Positions 1 to 10,324 of a DNA stretch of 55,990 bases are shown here, one piece after another. Every line of letters starts with the position of its first letter. The first letter of the stretch is position 1. This DNA comes from Catellatospora methionotrophica (lineage in GTDB: Bacteria; Actinomycetota; Actinomycetes; Mycobacteriales; Micromonosporaceae). Made by a program: the position numbers and the translations under genes. Location of the stretch: the NCBI RefSeq assembly GCF_011297335.1, contig NZ_JAAOTJ010000015.1, forward strand, positions 150,958-206,947, read 5' to 3'. The notes below the pieces were generated by a model, which had not been told where the DNA came from, made no database searches, and saw only the letters and a list, made by a program, of their open reading frames with translations.

Positions 1-99
1 CACCTGGTCTGGGACCGGATCACCGAACCCGCGCCCGTGCTCGACCTCGTGTCGATCCGGACGCCCGCCCCCGCATCGATGTCGAGGAGGCCACCGTGA
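1..99 (+). CDS. C-terminal end of an upstream protein (partial)
   Basis: Frame 1 is open from the first base to a TGA at 97-99 and gives a 32-residue C-terminus ending in SMSRRPP. The TGA overlaps the GTG start (96-98) of the next gene in a GTGA arrangement, as expected for translationally coupled genes. Too little is present to assign a family. The call rests on the overlap and the open frame only. Confidence 0.5.
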   Translation, partial: HLVWDRITEPAPVLDLVSIRTPAPASMSRRPP

Positions 100-974
100 A
101 AGGCCGGCAAACGCTGCCCGTCCTGGTGATCCTCATCGTGGTGTGCGGCGTCGGCGGCTTCCTCACCCGCCAGCAGCTCGACGGCAAGCTGGACCTTCCG
201 AACATCCCGCTACCCGCGCTCGGCGCGCCCGAGTGCGTGGCCCGCGCCGACGGCGAGGTGCGGCTGGACCCGGAGCAGATGGCCAACGCCGCGACCATCG
301 CCGCCGTCGGGATCAGCCGCAACGTGCCCGACCGGGCCGTGGTGGTGGCGCTGGCCACCGCCCTGCAGGAGTCGAAGCTGCGCAACCTGGAGCACCTCGG
401 CGACGGCAACGACCACGACTCGCTCGGCCTGTTCCAGCAGCGGCCCAGCCAGGGCTGGGGCACCGCGAAGCAGATCATGGACCCCCGGCACGCGTCCCGG
501 CGCTTCTACACCAGCCTGGTCAAGGTCAAGGGCTGGCAGAAGATGCGGGTCACCGACGCCGCCCAGCGCGTGCAGCGCTCGGCCTATCCCGAGGCGTACG
601 AGAAGTGGGCCGACGACGCGACCGTGCTGGCCAAGGTGCTGACCGGCCAGCAGGCCGGTGGTGTGACCTGCGACACGTACGGCGAGGACGCCCCCGGCGA
701 CGCCGCGACCTCGAAGGTGCTGGCCGACCGGATGAAGGCCGACTTCGGCACGAAGGCCAAGGGCGTCACCTTCGAGGGCACGGCGGTGCGCGTACCGGCC
801 GCCAACAGCAAGGCGGGCTGGCAGTTCGCGCACTGGCTGGTGGCCAACGCACCACTCACCGGAGTCACCCGCGTCACCTACGCCGACCAGCAGTGGTCTG
901 CCGGTGACCGCGCGTGGTCGAGCGCGGAGAAAGTGGCCGAACAGGTGGTGGCAGAGGCCGTCGCGGGCGGGTGA
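96..974 (+). CDS. Secreted or membrane-anchored lysozyme-like protein
   Basis: The 292-residue protein starts at GTG 96, with GAGGAGG at 84-90 five bases upstream. The N-terminus holds one hydrophobic segment (about residues 8-23, VLVILIVVCGVGGFLT), a signal anchor or uncleaved signal. The middle (about 65-180) has the layout of actinobacterial lysozyme-like or transglycosylase-like extracellular domains: ALATALQESKLRNL with a candidate catalytic Glu, then DSLGLFQQRPSQGWG and a segment for placing the end of the domain (YPEAYEKWA). The C-terminal third is a separate domain of unknown role. Its start overlaps the stop of the preceding gene, so the two are probably coupled. Family membership is by pattern only; activity on peptidoglycan is inferred. 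Confidence 0.65.
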   Translation: MKGRQTLPVLVILIVVCGVGGFLTRQQLDGKLDLPNIPLPALGAPECVARADGEVRLDPEQMANAATIAAVGISRNVPDRAVVVALATALQESKLRNLEHLGDGNDHDSLGLFQQRPSQGWGTAKQIMDPRHASRRFYTSLVKVKGWQKMRVTDAAQRVQRSAYPEAYEKWADDATVLAKVLTGQQAGGVTCDTYGEDAPGDAATSKVLADRMKADFGTKAKGVTFEGTAVRVPAANSKAGWQFAHWLVANAPLTGVTRVTYADQQWSAGDRAWSSAEKVAEQVVAEAVAGG

Positions 975-1147
975 CCCTGGTGACAGGCCGGTCCGACGAG
1001 CCCCGCGCGACGACGTCACTCGGGAACGCGAGTTAGTATCGGCACTCGTTCGCGAAGGTTGCTCATCCCGGCACGCCACCCCCCAAGTCGCGCGCCCCGA
1101 TTGTGCCTTCGACTGTGCCCAAGTCTGGAAGGACACAAGGGGAGGAC

Positions 1148-2074
1148 ATGACCATCACCTCTCAGGAGCCGGCGACGGACTACGCGCCGCTCACCGACGC
1201 CGAGCGCAAGGAATTCCACGAGAACGGGTACAAGCACCTCCCCGGTGTCGTCAGCCCCGAGATCGTGGCCGAGCTCCAGGCCGAAGCCGACCGCCTGTAC
1301 GGCGAGAACAAGGACACCGGCCACATCGACAAGACCGGGTCGCTGCACCTGCTCGGCGCGGTCAGCCACAGCTCGGCCTTCGCCCGGATGCTCGACTACT
1401 CCCCGACCTTCCGTTGGGTCTGGGGTCTGGCCGGCTGGAACATCTACTCCCAGCACAACCACCTCGACGTCAACCCGCCGTACGAGGAGGACGAGACCCC
1501 TCGCTGGGAGTGGCACCAGGACGGCTGGCGGCAGAACTCCGACGCGGAGTACTACGCTCCGTACTACGGCGACGTCCCGCGCCCGATGCTGTCGATCAAG
1601 GTCGCCATCGTGCTCAGCGACATCTCGGAGCCGGGCCGGGGGCAGACCCTGTGCATCCCCGGTTCGCACCTGAACAACCACATGTACCGGCCGACGGACC
1701 CGGCGGAGATCGCCAAGGGCCCCGAGGGCGCCGTGCCGTGGCTGGCCAAGCCGGGTGACGCGTTCATCTTCGACCGCCGCCTGTGGCACTCGCGCTCGCG
1801 CAACCGCTCGGACGTGACCCGCAAGATGCTCTTCATGAGCTACACCTACCGCTGGGTCCGCCCGGTCGACGACATGCCGATCGACCGCGAGTCCGCGTGG
1901 TACGCCGGACTGACCCCCGTGCAGCGCCAGCTGATCGGCGAGGCGTTCGGCAACCTGAAGGTGCAGAACATGTGGGGCGTCGGCGAGGGTGGCTGGATCG
2001 ACGACACGATCCCGCTGCGCGCCGAGCTCAAGGAGCGCGGCCTGCTGGACCGCAACGTTCCCTGGCTGCGCTGA
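1148..2074 (+). CDS. Phytanoyl-CoA dioxygenase (PhyH) family non-heme iron oxygenase
   Basis: The 308-residue protein starts at ATG 1148, preceded by a strong AAGGGGAGG at 1137-1145; an in-frame upstream ATG at 1103 has no ribosome binding site. The Fe(II)/2-oxoglutarate facial triad is visible: H123 and D125 in WHQDGW, and H214 in RRLWHSRSR, with downstream arginines that could hold 2-oxoglutarate. The N-terminus LTDAERKEFHENGYKHLPGVV is typical of the PhyH superfamily. Members hydroxylate diverse small molecules, so the substrate is unknown. No biosynthetic partner lies next to it. It is monocistronic and ends at a bidirectional hairpin at 2092-2126. Confidence 0.85.
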   Translation: MTITSQEPATDYAPLTDAERKEFHENGYKHLPGVVSPEIVAELQAEADRLYGENKDTGHIDKTGSLHLLGAVSHSSAFARMLDYSPTFRWVWGLAGWNIYSQHNHLDVNPPYEEDETPRWEWHQDGWRQNSDAEYYAPYYGDVPRPMLSIKVAIVLSDISEPGRGQTLCIPGSHLNNHMYRPTDPAEIAKGPEGAVPWLAKPGDAFIFDRRLWHSRSRNRSDVTRKMLFMSYTYRWVRPVDDMPIDRESAWYAGLTPVQRQLIGEAFGNLKVQNMWGVGEGGWIDDTIPLRAELKERGLLDRNVPWLR

Positions 2075-2091
2075 GCGCATACGTCAAGACA

Positions 2092-2126
2092 GTGAGGCCG
2101 GGCCGCGTACTGCGGCCCGGCCTCAC
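2092..2126. terminator. Bidirectional terminator between convergent genes
   Basis: A perfect 15-bp stem (GTGAGGCCGGGCCGC paired with GCGGCCCGGCCTCAC) with a 5-base loop lies between the stop of the dioxygenase gene (2074) and the stop of the convergent chaplin-like gene (2142). There is no U tract, as is usual in actinobacteria. Confidence 0.8.
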
Positions 2127-2141
2127 TGCTCTGACCAGCGC

Positions 2142-3062
2142 TCAGTCCAGGTAGGTCGCCTGGCCGGACGCGCACTGCCCGGCGACGAACGCCGGGCTGT
2201 TGATCGGAAGCGCCGGGCCCAGCTGGCCGATCACGCCCGAGGACGCGCACACCTGCACCGGAACCAGGTCGATGATCTGGTTGTTCAGCAGCGGCACCAG
2301 CGCCGGCGCCTTGCGCCGCTGGATGGTGCTGTTGCTGTTGCGGCAGTCGCCGAGCACGGTAGTCGGCGACTGGACGCCGACGGCCGTGCCCGCGACGGAC
2401 GCGGTGGAGCCACAGATCTGCGTCGCGGCCAGGTTGACCACGGAACCGCTGCCGATCGCCACCAGGCTGGTCGGCAGATCCTCGTCGTCACCCTCCGGGG
2501 CGGCGATGAACGTGTTGGCGTTGTAGCAGTCACCGACGACCGTGGCCGGCGACGACGTCGCCAGGGTCGCGCCTGCGATGGCGGCGTTGGAGCCGCAGAT
2601 CTGCACCGGCACGAGGCTCAGTGACGAGTCGTCGAGGATCGAGATCAGGCCCTGCACCCGGTCCTGCCGCAGCAGCGTGTTCGCGTTGGCGCAGTCGCCC
2701 AGGACCGTGGTCGGCGAGGTCACGCCGACCGACGCCGCCCCGGCCAGGGCCGACGTCGAGCCGCAGGACTGCCAGGCCAGCGCGTTGACGGAACTGCTGT
2801 TGCCGATCGAGATCAGCGGCTGCTGAACGTCCTTCTTCGGTCCTCGGCCCACGCGGTCGACGGCCGTGCCGGCCTTGCCGACGGCCGTGTTGGCCTTGAC
2901 CATGGCGTCGTTGACGGCTGCCTGCCGCAGTGTGCTCGCGGCAGTCTTCATGGGGGCGAGGTGCGCCGGGCCGTCCACGGGCGCGGCGGATGCGGCAGAG
3001 CCCATCACCGCAACCGTGGCGAGCGCTCCGGCCGCGACGACTCCCGCCTTGCCTATCTGCAT
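2142..3062 (-). CDS. Secreted chaplin-like repeat protein 1
   Basis: The 306-residue product starts at ATG 3062, with AAGGAG at 3068-3073 five bases away. Residues 1-28 form a signal peptide ending ASAAP. The mature part carries four imperfect units of about 50-60 residues. Each has a hydrophobic strand region, a first Cys in a QxCGS or VQVC context, a Ser-Pro pair, and a second Cys in GDC or GQC. The last unit contains LVPVQVCASS, which resembles the VPVxVC core of chaplins, the small amyloid-forming surface proteins of filamentous actinobacteria. This links it tentatively to the hyphal or spore surface. It is homologous to its neighbour at 3205-4323. The chaplin assignment is by resemblance; only secretion and the two-Cys repeat are seen directly. 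Confidence 0.6.
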   Translation of the reverse strand: MQIGKAGVVAAGALATVAVMGSAASAAPVDGPAHLAPMKTAASTLRQAAVNDAMVKANTAVGKAGTAVDRVGRGPKKDVQQPLISIGNSSSVNALAWQSCGSTSALAGAASVGVTSPTTVLGDCANANTLLRQDRVQGLISILDDSSLSLVPVQICGSNAAIAGATLATSSPATVVGDCYNANTFIAAPEGDDEDLPTSLVAIGSGSVVNLAATQICGSTASVAGTAVGVQSPTTVLGDCRNSNSTIQRRKAPALVPLLNNQIIDLVPVQVCASSGVIGQLGPALPINSPAFVAGQCASGQATYLD

Positions 3063-3146
3063 CGTCACTCCTTGTTGGATTCTGGCTCCGCGCGCTGGAG
3101 GAGCACGCGGCGACACCTTTGCTCGCGATCAGCAGGGCGACATCGC

Positions 3147-3178
3147 AAGGGGCAGGTCGCTGGCGCGACCCGCCCCTT
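3147..3178 (-). terminator. Terminator downstream of chaplin-like gene 2
   Basis: A 14-bp stem with a 4-base loop lies just past the stop of the gene at 3205-4323. The single non-Watson-Crick position is A-C on the plus strand but a U-G wobble on the minus-strand transcript. The hairpin is therefore fully paired only in the RNA of the gene it would terminate. Confidence 0.7.
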
Positions 3179-3204
3179 GGAGATGCCGTTCCTCGCCAAC
3201 GTCC

Positions 3205-4323
3205 TTAGTCGATGAGGGTGTTGGCGTTGAAGCAGCTGCCGATGACGGTGTTCGGCGAGGTGATCGGCACCGCGGCACCGACGCCGGCGCTCATCGTCGA
3301 GCCACAGGCCTGGATGTTCGCGAGGCTGATGGCGGTGTTGTTGGCCGCCGAGACCAGCGCGCTGGCGTCCTGCTGGTCGATCTTGATGTTGGCGTTCTTG
3401 CAGTCGCCGATGACCGTGTTCGGCGAGGTGATCGGCGCAGCGATGCCCACGACGAACGGTGCGGTGGAACCACAGGCCTGCAGGGTCGCGGTCACCACAG
3501 CGGTGCCGTTGGCGGTGGCCGCCAGACCGAACGGGTCGACGTCCCACGGCGCGTCCCAGCCGCCACCGCGAGCCTGCGGGGTGACCCGGGCAGCGCTCTG
3601 CCGGCTCCAGGACTTGCGGTCCTTCAGGGCGGCGACCTTGCTGGCCAGCGCCATGCGAGCCGTCACCTGGTCGAGGTTCTTGCCCTCGACCCGGGCCGAC
3701 TCCTGCCAGCCGTCGTGCTCGGCGTTGATCTCGACGTTGCCGTTCTGGCAACCGCCGATGACCGTGTTCGGCGAGGTGATCGGCGTCGCGACGCCCACCG
3801 CGAAGGACGCGGTGGAGCCACACGCCTGCAGCGCAGCCGCGGTCACGACGGTGTTGTTACCGATCGCGGTCAGCGGGACCTCGTCGGACTGGGTGACCCG
3901 GGTGTTGCCGTTGGCGCAGGCGACCGCGTCGTCGTGACGGTCACCGTAGCCCTCGACCTGGAAACCGCCGGCCACCAGGGTGTTCGGCGAGGTGATCGGA
4001 GCGGCCGCGCCGGCACCGAACGCCGCCGTCGAGCCACAGCCCTGGAACGGCGCGGTGGTGACCACGGTGCCGTTCAGGGTCGACACGAGAGCCTGCGGGT
4101 CGATGTCCCACGGCGCGTCCCAACCGTCGTTGTCCCAGCTGCCGCCGCCACGGGCGAGCTGCAGCTGGTTGGCGCCGACCTGACGCATCGCGCTGACCTT
4201 GCCCTCGGTGCTGCTCGCGCCGAGCACAGAGGCGTCGGTGGGCGCCGCAGCGGCAGGAGCCCCCAGGATCGCCAGCGTTGCGAGAGCGCCCGTGGCGACG
4301 ACTCCGGCCTTCTTCATCTGCAT
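3205..4323 (-). CDS. Secreted chaplin-like repeat protein 2
   Basis: The 372-residue product starts at ATG 4323 with AAGGAG at 4329-4334, in the same AAGGAGTGACGATGCAGAT context as its neighbour. A signal peptide covers residues 1-27 (ends PAAAAP). Four repeat units follow, each with the pattern N-N/G-T-x-V, then QACGST or QGCGST, PITSPNT and a second Cys in GxC. The first unit has an insertion between its SPNT and the second Cys (VACANGN). Two segments read WDAPWD(I/V)DP, and a basic, non-repeat stretch (about 215-250, VEGKNLDQVTARMALASK) splits the array two and two. Surface-assembly role is inferred from the chaplin-like architecture; paired cysteines suggest one disulfide per unit. Confidence 0.6.
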   Translation of the reverse strand: MQMKKAGVVATGALATLAILGAPAAAAPTDASVLGASSTEGKVSAMRQVGANQLQLARGGGSWDNDGWDAPWDIDPQALVSTLNGTVVTTAPFQGCGSTAAFGAGAAAPITSPNTLVAGGFQVEGYGDRHDDAVACANGNTRVTQSDEVPLTAIGNNTVVTAAALQACGSTASFAVGVATPITSPNTVIGGCQNGNVEINAEHDGWQESARVEGKNLDQVTARMALASKVAALKDRKSWSRQSAARVTPQARGGGWDAPWDVDPFGLAATANGTAVVTATLQACGSTAPFVVGIAAPITSPNTVIGDCKNANIKIDQQDASALVSAANNTAISLANIQACGSTMSAGVGAAVPITSPNTVIGSCFNANTLID

Positions 4324-4526
4324 CGTCACTCCTTGTGCGACATTTGGAACCTGCTTTGCCCTCATATCGGGCGAAAGCGGCAAAACACTGCACTTGAGGT
4401 AACGATGGGTACATGGCCCAGTTACTACGGCCGCAGGCCTTTTGTCACCAGATCTTGGCTGATCGTCCGGGCTCATCGACCAAACGGCCATCAGCCCGCA
4501 GGCGCCACACTCGGCGCAGGCGCGGA

Positions 4527-5023
4527 TCAGCGGGTCTGGACGGCGGCGGCGCGCAGGGCGCGGTCCATGGTGACGAAGGCCATCGGGGGCGGATCGGCCA
4601 GCGGCAGCCAGGCGGCCTCGGAGGACTCGGCCGGGTCCAGCCGCAGGCTCGCCCCGTCCGGCAGGGTGGCGAGGAAGAAGCAGTCCAGCACCGGCAGGCG
4701 CTCACCCTGGAACGCGTAGTCGCCGACGTACATGCCGACGAACGCGCCCAGTTCCACGTCGACGCCCAGCTCCTCGCGGGCCTCCCGGCGCGCGGCGTCG
4801 GCAGGCTCCTCCCAGGCGTCGCAGAAGCCGCCCGGCGTCTCCCACAGTCCCGCACGGGGCGGCCGGGCCCGGCGCAGCGCCAGGAAGCCTCCCGCGCCGT
4901 CCAGCACGATCAGGCTCGCCGTGGGGCGGGCGTTGAGATAGTGCTCGTACCCGCACGCCCCGCAGACGGAGGGCGGCGCGGCCGCAAGGGCCGCGCCGCA
5001 CCGGAAACAGTGTCCCGCGAAGG

Positions 5024-5027
<4 letters not shown>
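4527..5027 (-). CDS. Nudix hydrolase with N-terminal zinc ribbon
   Basis: The 166-residue protein starts at GTG 5027, overlapping the lepA stop (TGA 5026-5024) in a GTGA arrangement, so translation is probably coupled to lepA. Residues 7, 10, 22 and 25 are cysteines in two CxxC pairs, a zinc ribbon like that of NADH-pyrophosphatase-type Nudix proteins. The Nudix box is complete: G67, E73, R81, E82, E85, E86, G88. The fold hydrolyses nucleoside diphosphates linked to another moiety; the substrate here is not predictable. Position after lepA is chromosomal context rather than a functional clue. Confidence 0.85.
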
Positions 5028-6895
<1,868 letters not shown>

Positions 6896-7143
6896 GGTGA
6901 TCCGTTCTATTAGAGCGTGAGGCGGAAAGCGGCTCGCTGGCGACGGGCCGCGTTCAGCGTGAGGCGGTCATCGCCCGCCCCTATGATCCCACGCCCGCGG
7001 ACGGTGCCGAAGCGGGCTACGACGTTACCGCCGCCGACCCCGCAGCGGCCACAGTCGGTGGCGCGGCGGCCCTCCAGCCAACCCGACCGCGCCGGTGCCG
7101 CAGCGGCGACCCGTCCCGCGCCACCCGGTCACGACAGTCCCGT

Positions 7144-7728
7144 TCAGCAGCGGCAGCCCTCGTTGGCGGGCCAGCCGAGCACCAGCGCGCTCAGCCGGGG
7201 CAGCCGGTGGCGCATCTGGTCGTCGTTCTCGAAGTCCCAGTCCTCGCCCGCGGTGGGCGTCTTCGCGACTGCGGGCAGCACCAGCTCCGCGCCCGCGACC
7301 TCCCGGAACGCGTCGGTGGCGGCGTACCCGACCAGCTCGGCGAAGATCGCGCTGTCGTCGTCCCACTCCACAGCCTCGACCACCGACGGGTGCCCGGCCA
7401 GCGCGTCCGGGTCGGCCAGCGCCGCCTCGTACCACTTGCGGCCCGCCGCGATCAGCCCGCTGCGGAAGTCGACGAACGCGTCGTCGGAGCACCCGCCGCC
7501 GATCAGGTGTGCCGCGCCCCACAGGTCGTAGCGGTCGGCGGCGGCGCGCAGCGCGTTGAACCGCGTCGCGAAGGCGGCGATGTCCGACAGGCTCAGCGCC
7601 GACAGCCGCGTGGTCAGCGCCTTCGCCAGCCCGGTGCCGTCCTCGCCGATGTCGCCCTCGACGTCCGTACGCGCCTGCTCGATCAGAGCCCAGAACCGCT
7701 CGATGTCCACGACAACACAGTCTGCCAC
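7144..7728 (-). CDS. DUF4240 domain protein
   Basis: The 194-residue soluble protein opens with DIERFWALIEQAR and continues with LSDIAAFATRFNALRAAADRYDLWGAAHLIGGGCSDDAFVDFRSGLI. This is the recognisable pattern of DUF4240, a family common in Streptomyces and relatives with no known activity. The GTG at 7728 gives the longest frame; GTG 7710 (starting at DIERF) is equally possible because neither has a good ribosome binding site. No operon partner. No function is claimed. Confidence 0.75.
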   Translation of the reverse strand: MADCVVVDIERFWALIEQARTDVEGDIGEDGTGLAKALTTRLSALSLSDIAAFATRFNALRAAADRYDLWGAAHLIGGGCSDDAFVDFRSGLIAAGRKWYEAALADPDALAGHPSVVEAVEWDDDSAIFAELVGYAATDAFREVAGAELVLPAVAKTPTAGEDWDFENDDQMRHRLPRLSALVLGWPANEGCRC

Positions 7729-8090
7729 CCGGACCGCGCCCCGGATCGATGTACGAGCCTGTGTCGCATCCCGTCACCCGTACGGTCCCGCCCGCGCGCC
7801 CGCCGCGCCGCCACCGGCCGCGCGTTCATGATCGTCGTTTCGTGTCGAAAAGTGTGCTGGGACTTCACTTTTCGACACGAGACAGCGATCATCGCCGCTC
7901 CCCTGCGGGCACCGGCACGGCTGCCGACCCCGGCGCGGTACGCTGTCCGGGTAGGGCACCGCGACGGGTGTCACGTCGGCCGTTTTGGCCGACGCCCAGG
8001 CCACCTGGTAACCTGGCACGTCGCGGCTGGTGCTTCGTGCGTCGGCCCATCCGAACCCAGTAACCGAAACGAGCAGGACGAGGCTGTCGC
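7729..8090. other. Intergenic stretch between the DUF4240 gene and rpsT
   Basis: No gene is visible in these 362 bases. They hold the long palindrome at 7828-7892 and the region upstream of rpsT. A weak promoter candidate for rpsT is TTGGCC (7985-7990) and TAACCT (8009-8014) with an 18-base spacer. Confidence 0.6.
7828..7892. repeat. Dispersed palindrome, family A, copy 1
   Basis: Two 27-base arms (7828-7854 and 7866-7892) are inverted with three mismatches around an 11-base loop. Both arms match the pattern TGATCGCYGTTTCGKGTCGA, and the same pattern forms the arms of a second element at 55789-55851. See findings. Confidence 0.75.
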
Positions 8091-8357
8091 GTGGCGAACA
8101 TCAAGTCCCAGATCAAGCGCAACCGGCAGAACGAGAAGGCCCGGCTGCGTAACAAGTCGGTCAAGTCGTCGCTGAAGACCGCTGTCCGCAAGTTCAACGA
8201 GGCGACCGTCGCCGGTGACGTCGAGAACGCCACCGCGCTGCTGCGCGACGCCTCGCGCAAGCTGGACAAGGCTGTCAGCAAAGGCGTGATCCACAAGAAC
8301 CAGGCGGCGAACCGCAAGTCGTCGATCGCCAAGAAGCTGGCTTCGCTCTCTGCCTGA
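8091..8357 (+). CDS. rpsT: 30S ribosomal protein S20
   Basis: The 88-residue basic protein starts at GTG 8091 ([23 protein letters not shown]), with full length and the helical lysine/arginine-rich pattern of S20 throughout. S20 binds 16S rRNA early in 30S assembly. The ribosome binding site is modest (GAGCAGGACGAGG at 8071-8083). It is the only plus-strand gene in this section and is followed by a hairpin at 8399-8429. Confidence 0.97.
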   Translation: MANIKSQIKRNRQNEKARLRNKSVKSSLKTAVRKFNEATVAGDVENATALLRDASRKLDKAVSKGVIHKNQAANRKSSIAKKLASLSA

Positions 8358-8398
8358 TCGTCGCAGCGTGCCTTCACGGCGCCGCCAAGACATCACGT

Positions 8399-8429
8399 GA
8401 TGCCCGGCCCCTCAGGGGAGCCGGGCATC
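8399..8429 (+). terminator. Terminator downstream of rpsT
   Basis: A 10-bp stem (GATGCCCGGC with GCCGGGCATC) whose loop can pair further, 42 bases past the rpsT stop. It has no U tract. It also lies 107 bases past the convergent gene that ends at 8537, so it could serve both. Confidence 0.65.
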
Positions 8430-8536
8430 TGTGTATGCAGAGCCTGTTACTCGTAATGACAAGGTCGACGGTTCGACGCGTCGAGCGGTGCTTTACCCCC
8501 GGCCCACCCAGCCGATGGCTGGCGGGGAGCCGATCG

Positions 8537-9301
8537 CTACTCGTAGCGGTATGCCGCCGACTGGCGGGCGCGCTGCTCGGCGGTGCCGAGCCACGGCTCC
8601 TCACCCTCCGGCCCGGCCACGTCGCCCGGCCCGGCCGCGCCGTATCCGGACTGCCCGGCGTAGGTCTCCTGCTCGCCGTAGCCGCCCTGGGCATAGGTTC
8701 CCTGCCCGCCGTACACGGCCTGACCCGCGTAGGTGTCCGGCTCCGCATAGCCCGCGTAGGTCTCGGTCCCGCCGTATCCAGGCCGGTCCGGGTACGAGCC
8801 GCCGTTGCCGGCACGACCGGTGAACCCGTCCGGCTCGCTGTATCCGGGACGGTTCGCGTACGGATCGCGCTCGTCTGCCAGCGACCGGTCGGTGCGCTGG
8901 GGCGGCTCGGGCTCATCCGGGGCGGCCACTCGCAGTTTCACCGTCGGCTGGGTCAGCACCCGCCGCGTCGCGGACTGCGACCGGGCCGCCGCGCCGGAAC
9001 GCGCCGCCTTGCCGGAACGGGCCGCCGGGCCACCGGACCTGGTGGTCGCGCCCGCGATCACGTCGTTGAGCTTCACCATCACGGCCACCGAGGCGGGCAG
9101 CACGGCGACGGCCCACCAGCCGGTGAGCTCGGCCAGCGAGAGCAGCACGGCCAGCGCCACGGTGCCCTCGAAGAACAGGAAGCACATCAGGTTGCTGGGG
9201 CGCACATACTGCAGTCCCAGCACCCGGGCGTACAGCGCTCTGCCGCGCGCCTCCTCGGGGCTGATCCCCCCGGCGCGCCGGGACCGGGTGCCCGGTGTCA
9301 T
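8537..9301 (-). CDS. Two-pass membrane protein with Tyr/Gly-rich repetitive tail
   Basis: The 254-residue product starts at ATG 9301, overlapping the holA stop (ATGA). Residues about 38-57 and 61-80 are hydrophobic segments. A basic linker (GKAARSGAAARSQSATRR) leads to a low-complexity tail from about residue 145 in which a TYAGx(2-4)YG pattern recurs (ETYAGYAEP, DTYAGQAVYGG, ETYAGQSGYG). No known domain is recognised. The coupling to holA suggests only co-expression. The tail looks like a disordered, sticky domain. Confidence 0.7.
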   Translation of the reverse strand: MTPGTRSRRAGGISPEEARGRALYARVLGLQYVRPSNLMCFLFFEGTVALAVLLSLAELTGWWAVAVLPASVAVMVKLNDVIAGATTRSGGPAARSGKAARSGAAARSQSATRRVLTQPTVKLRVAAPDEPEPPQRTDRSLADERDPYANRPGYSEPDGFTGRAGNGGSYPDRPGYGGTETYAGYAEPDTYAGQAVYGGQGTYAQGGYGEQETYAGQSGYGAAGPGDVAGPEGEEPWLGTAEQRARQSAAYRYE

Positions 9302-10284
9302 CGCCCACCTCCCGCCTGCTTGGCCTGCGCGAACGCCACGATGGTGCGCTCCAGCGCGTAGTCGCGGTCCTCTTCGCCGCCCTTGACGGCGGCGTTGCAG
9401 TCAGCGGCCGCCCGCATCGCGAGCACCAGCGCGTCCGGGGTCCAGCCGCGCGCCTGCCGCTGCGCCTTCTCGATCTTCCAGGCGGGCATGCCGAGCGAGG
9501 ACGCCAGCTGGTACGCGTTGCCGCGTCCCGCCGAGGCCACCCGCGCCACGGTGCGCACGCCGTCAGCCAGCGCGTCCGCGATCGGCACCGGGTCGACGCC
9601 GCTGTGCCGCGCCCAGCGCAGCGCCTCCAGCGCCGCGGGCACGTCCCCGGCGACCGCCGCGTCGGCGACGGCGAAGCCGCTCACCTCGGCCTTGCCCCGG
9701 TAGTAACGAGCCACCGTGGCCTGGTCGATCCGGCCGCCGGTGTCCGCCATCAGCTGGGCGCATGCCGCAGACAGTTCCCGCAGGTCGTTGCCCACGGCCT
9801 CGATCAGCGTCTCGGCGGCGTCGGCGGCACAGCGCCCACCGAGCCGCCGCACCTCGCCGGTGACGAAGTCGACCCGGTCACGGTGCTTGGTCAGCTTCGC
9901 CGCGGGCACCACGGACGCGCCCGTCTTGGTGAGCGCGTCGGCCAGCGCCTTGTTCTTGGCGCCGCCCGCGTGCGCGACGACCAGCGACACGTCCGGGTCG
10001 GGGGCCTTCGCGTAGTCCAGCAGCACCGCGGTGACGTCCTTCTTGGCGTCCTGCGCGGCGCGCAGCACCACCACCCGTACGCCGCCGAACAGCGACGGGC
10101 TGAGCAGCTCGGCGAGTTCGCCGACGAGCATCGAGCCCGTCTCCACCTCGCGGACCTCGGCCGACGGGTCGGCGGCGCGCGCCTGCGCGGCGACGTCGGC
10201 GATCGCACGCGCGACCAGCAGTTCCTCGTCGCCCAGCACGAGGACCACGGGTGTCAGGACGGGGGACGGAACCTGGCTCACCAC
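9298..10284 (-). CDS. holA: DNA polymerase III subunit delta
   Basis: The 328-residue protein has the delta-subunit organisation: an N-terminal AAA-like fold beginning VVLVLGDEELLVARAI, a middle portion LSPSLFGGVRVVVLRAA and VDFVTGEVRRLGG, and the C-terminal helical collar domain with DLRELSAACAQLMADTG. It is a clamp-loader component that opens the beta sliding clamp. The start is GTG 10284 (a second GTG lies directly after). It lies downstream of comEC, a common order in actinobacteria, and its stop overlaps the next gene. Confidence 0.92.
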   Translation of the reverse strand: MVSQVPSPVLTPVVLVLGDEELLVARAIADVAAQARAADPSAEVREVETGSMLVGELAELLSPSLFGGVRVVVLRAAQDAKKDVTAVLLDYAKAPDPDVSLVVAHAGGAKNKALADALTKTGASVVPAAKLTKHRDRVDFVTGEVRRLGGRCAADAAETLIEAVGNDLRELSAACAQLMADTGGRIDQATVARYYRGKAEVSGFAVADAAVAGDVPAALEALRWARHSGVDPVPIADALADGVRTVARVASAGRGNAYQLASSLGMPAWKIEKAQRQARGWTPDALVLAMRAAADCNAAVKGGEEDRDYALERTIVAFAQAKQAGGGR

Positions 10285-10324
10285 CTCGCTATCGTCGCAC
10301 GTGCGAACTGGCGACCGCCCACCG

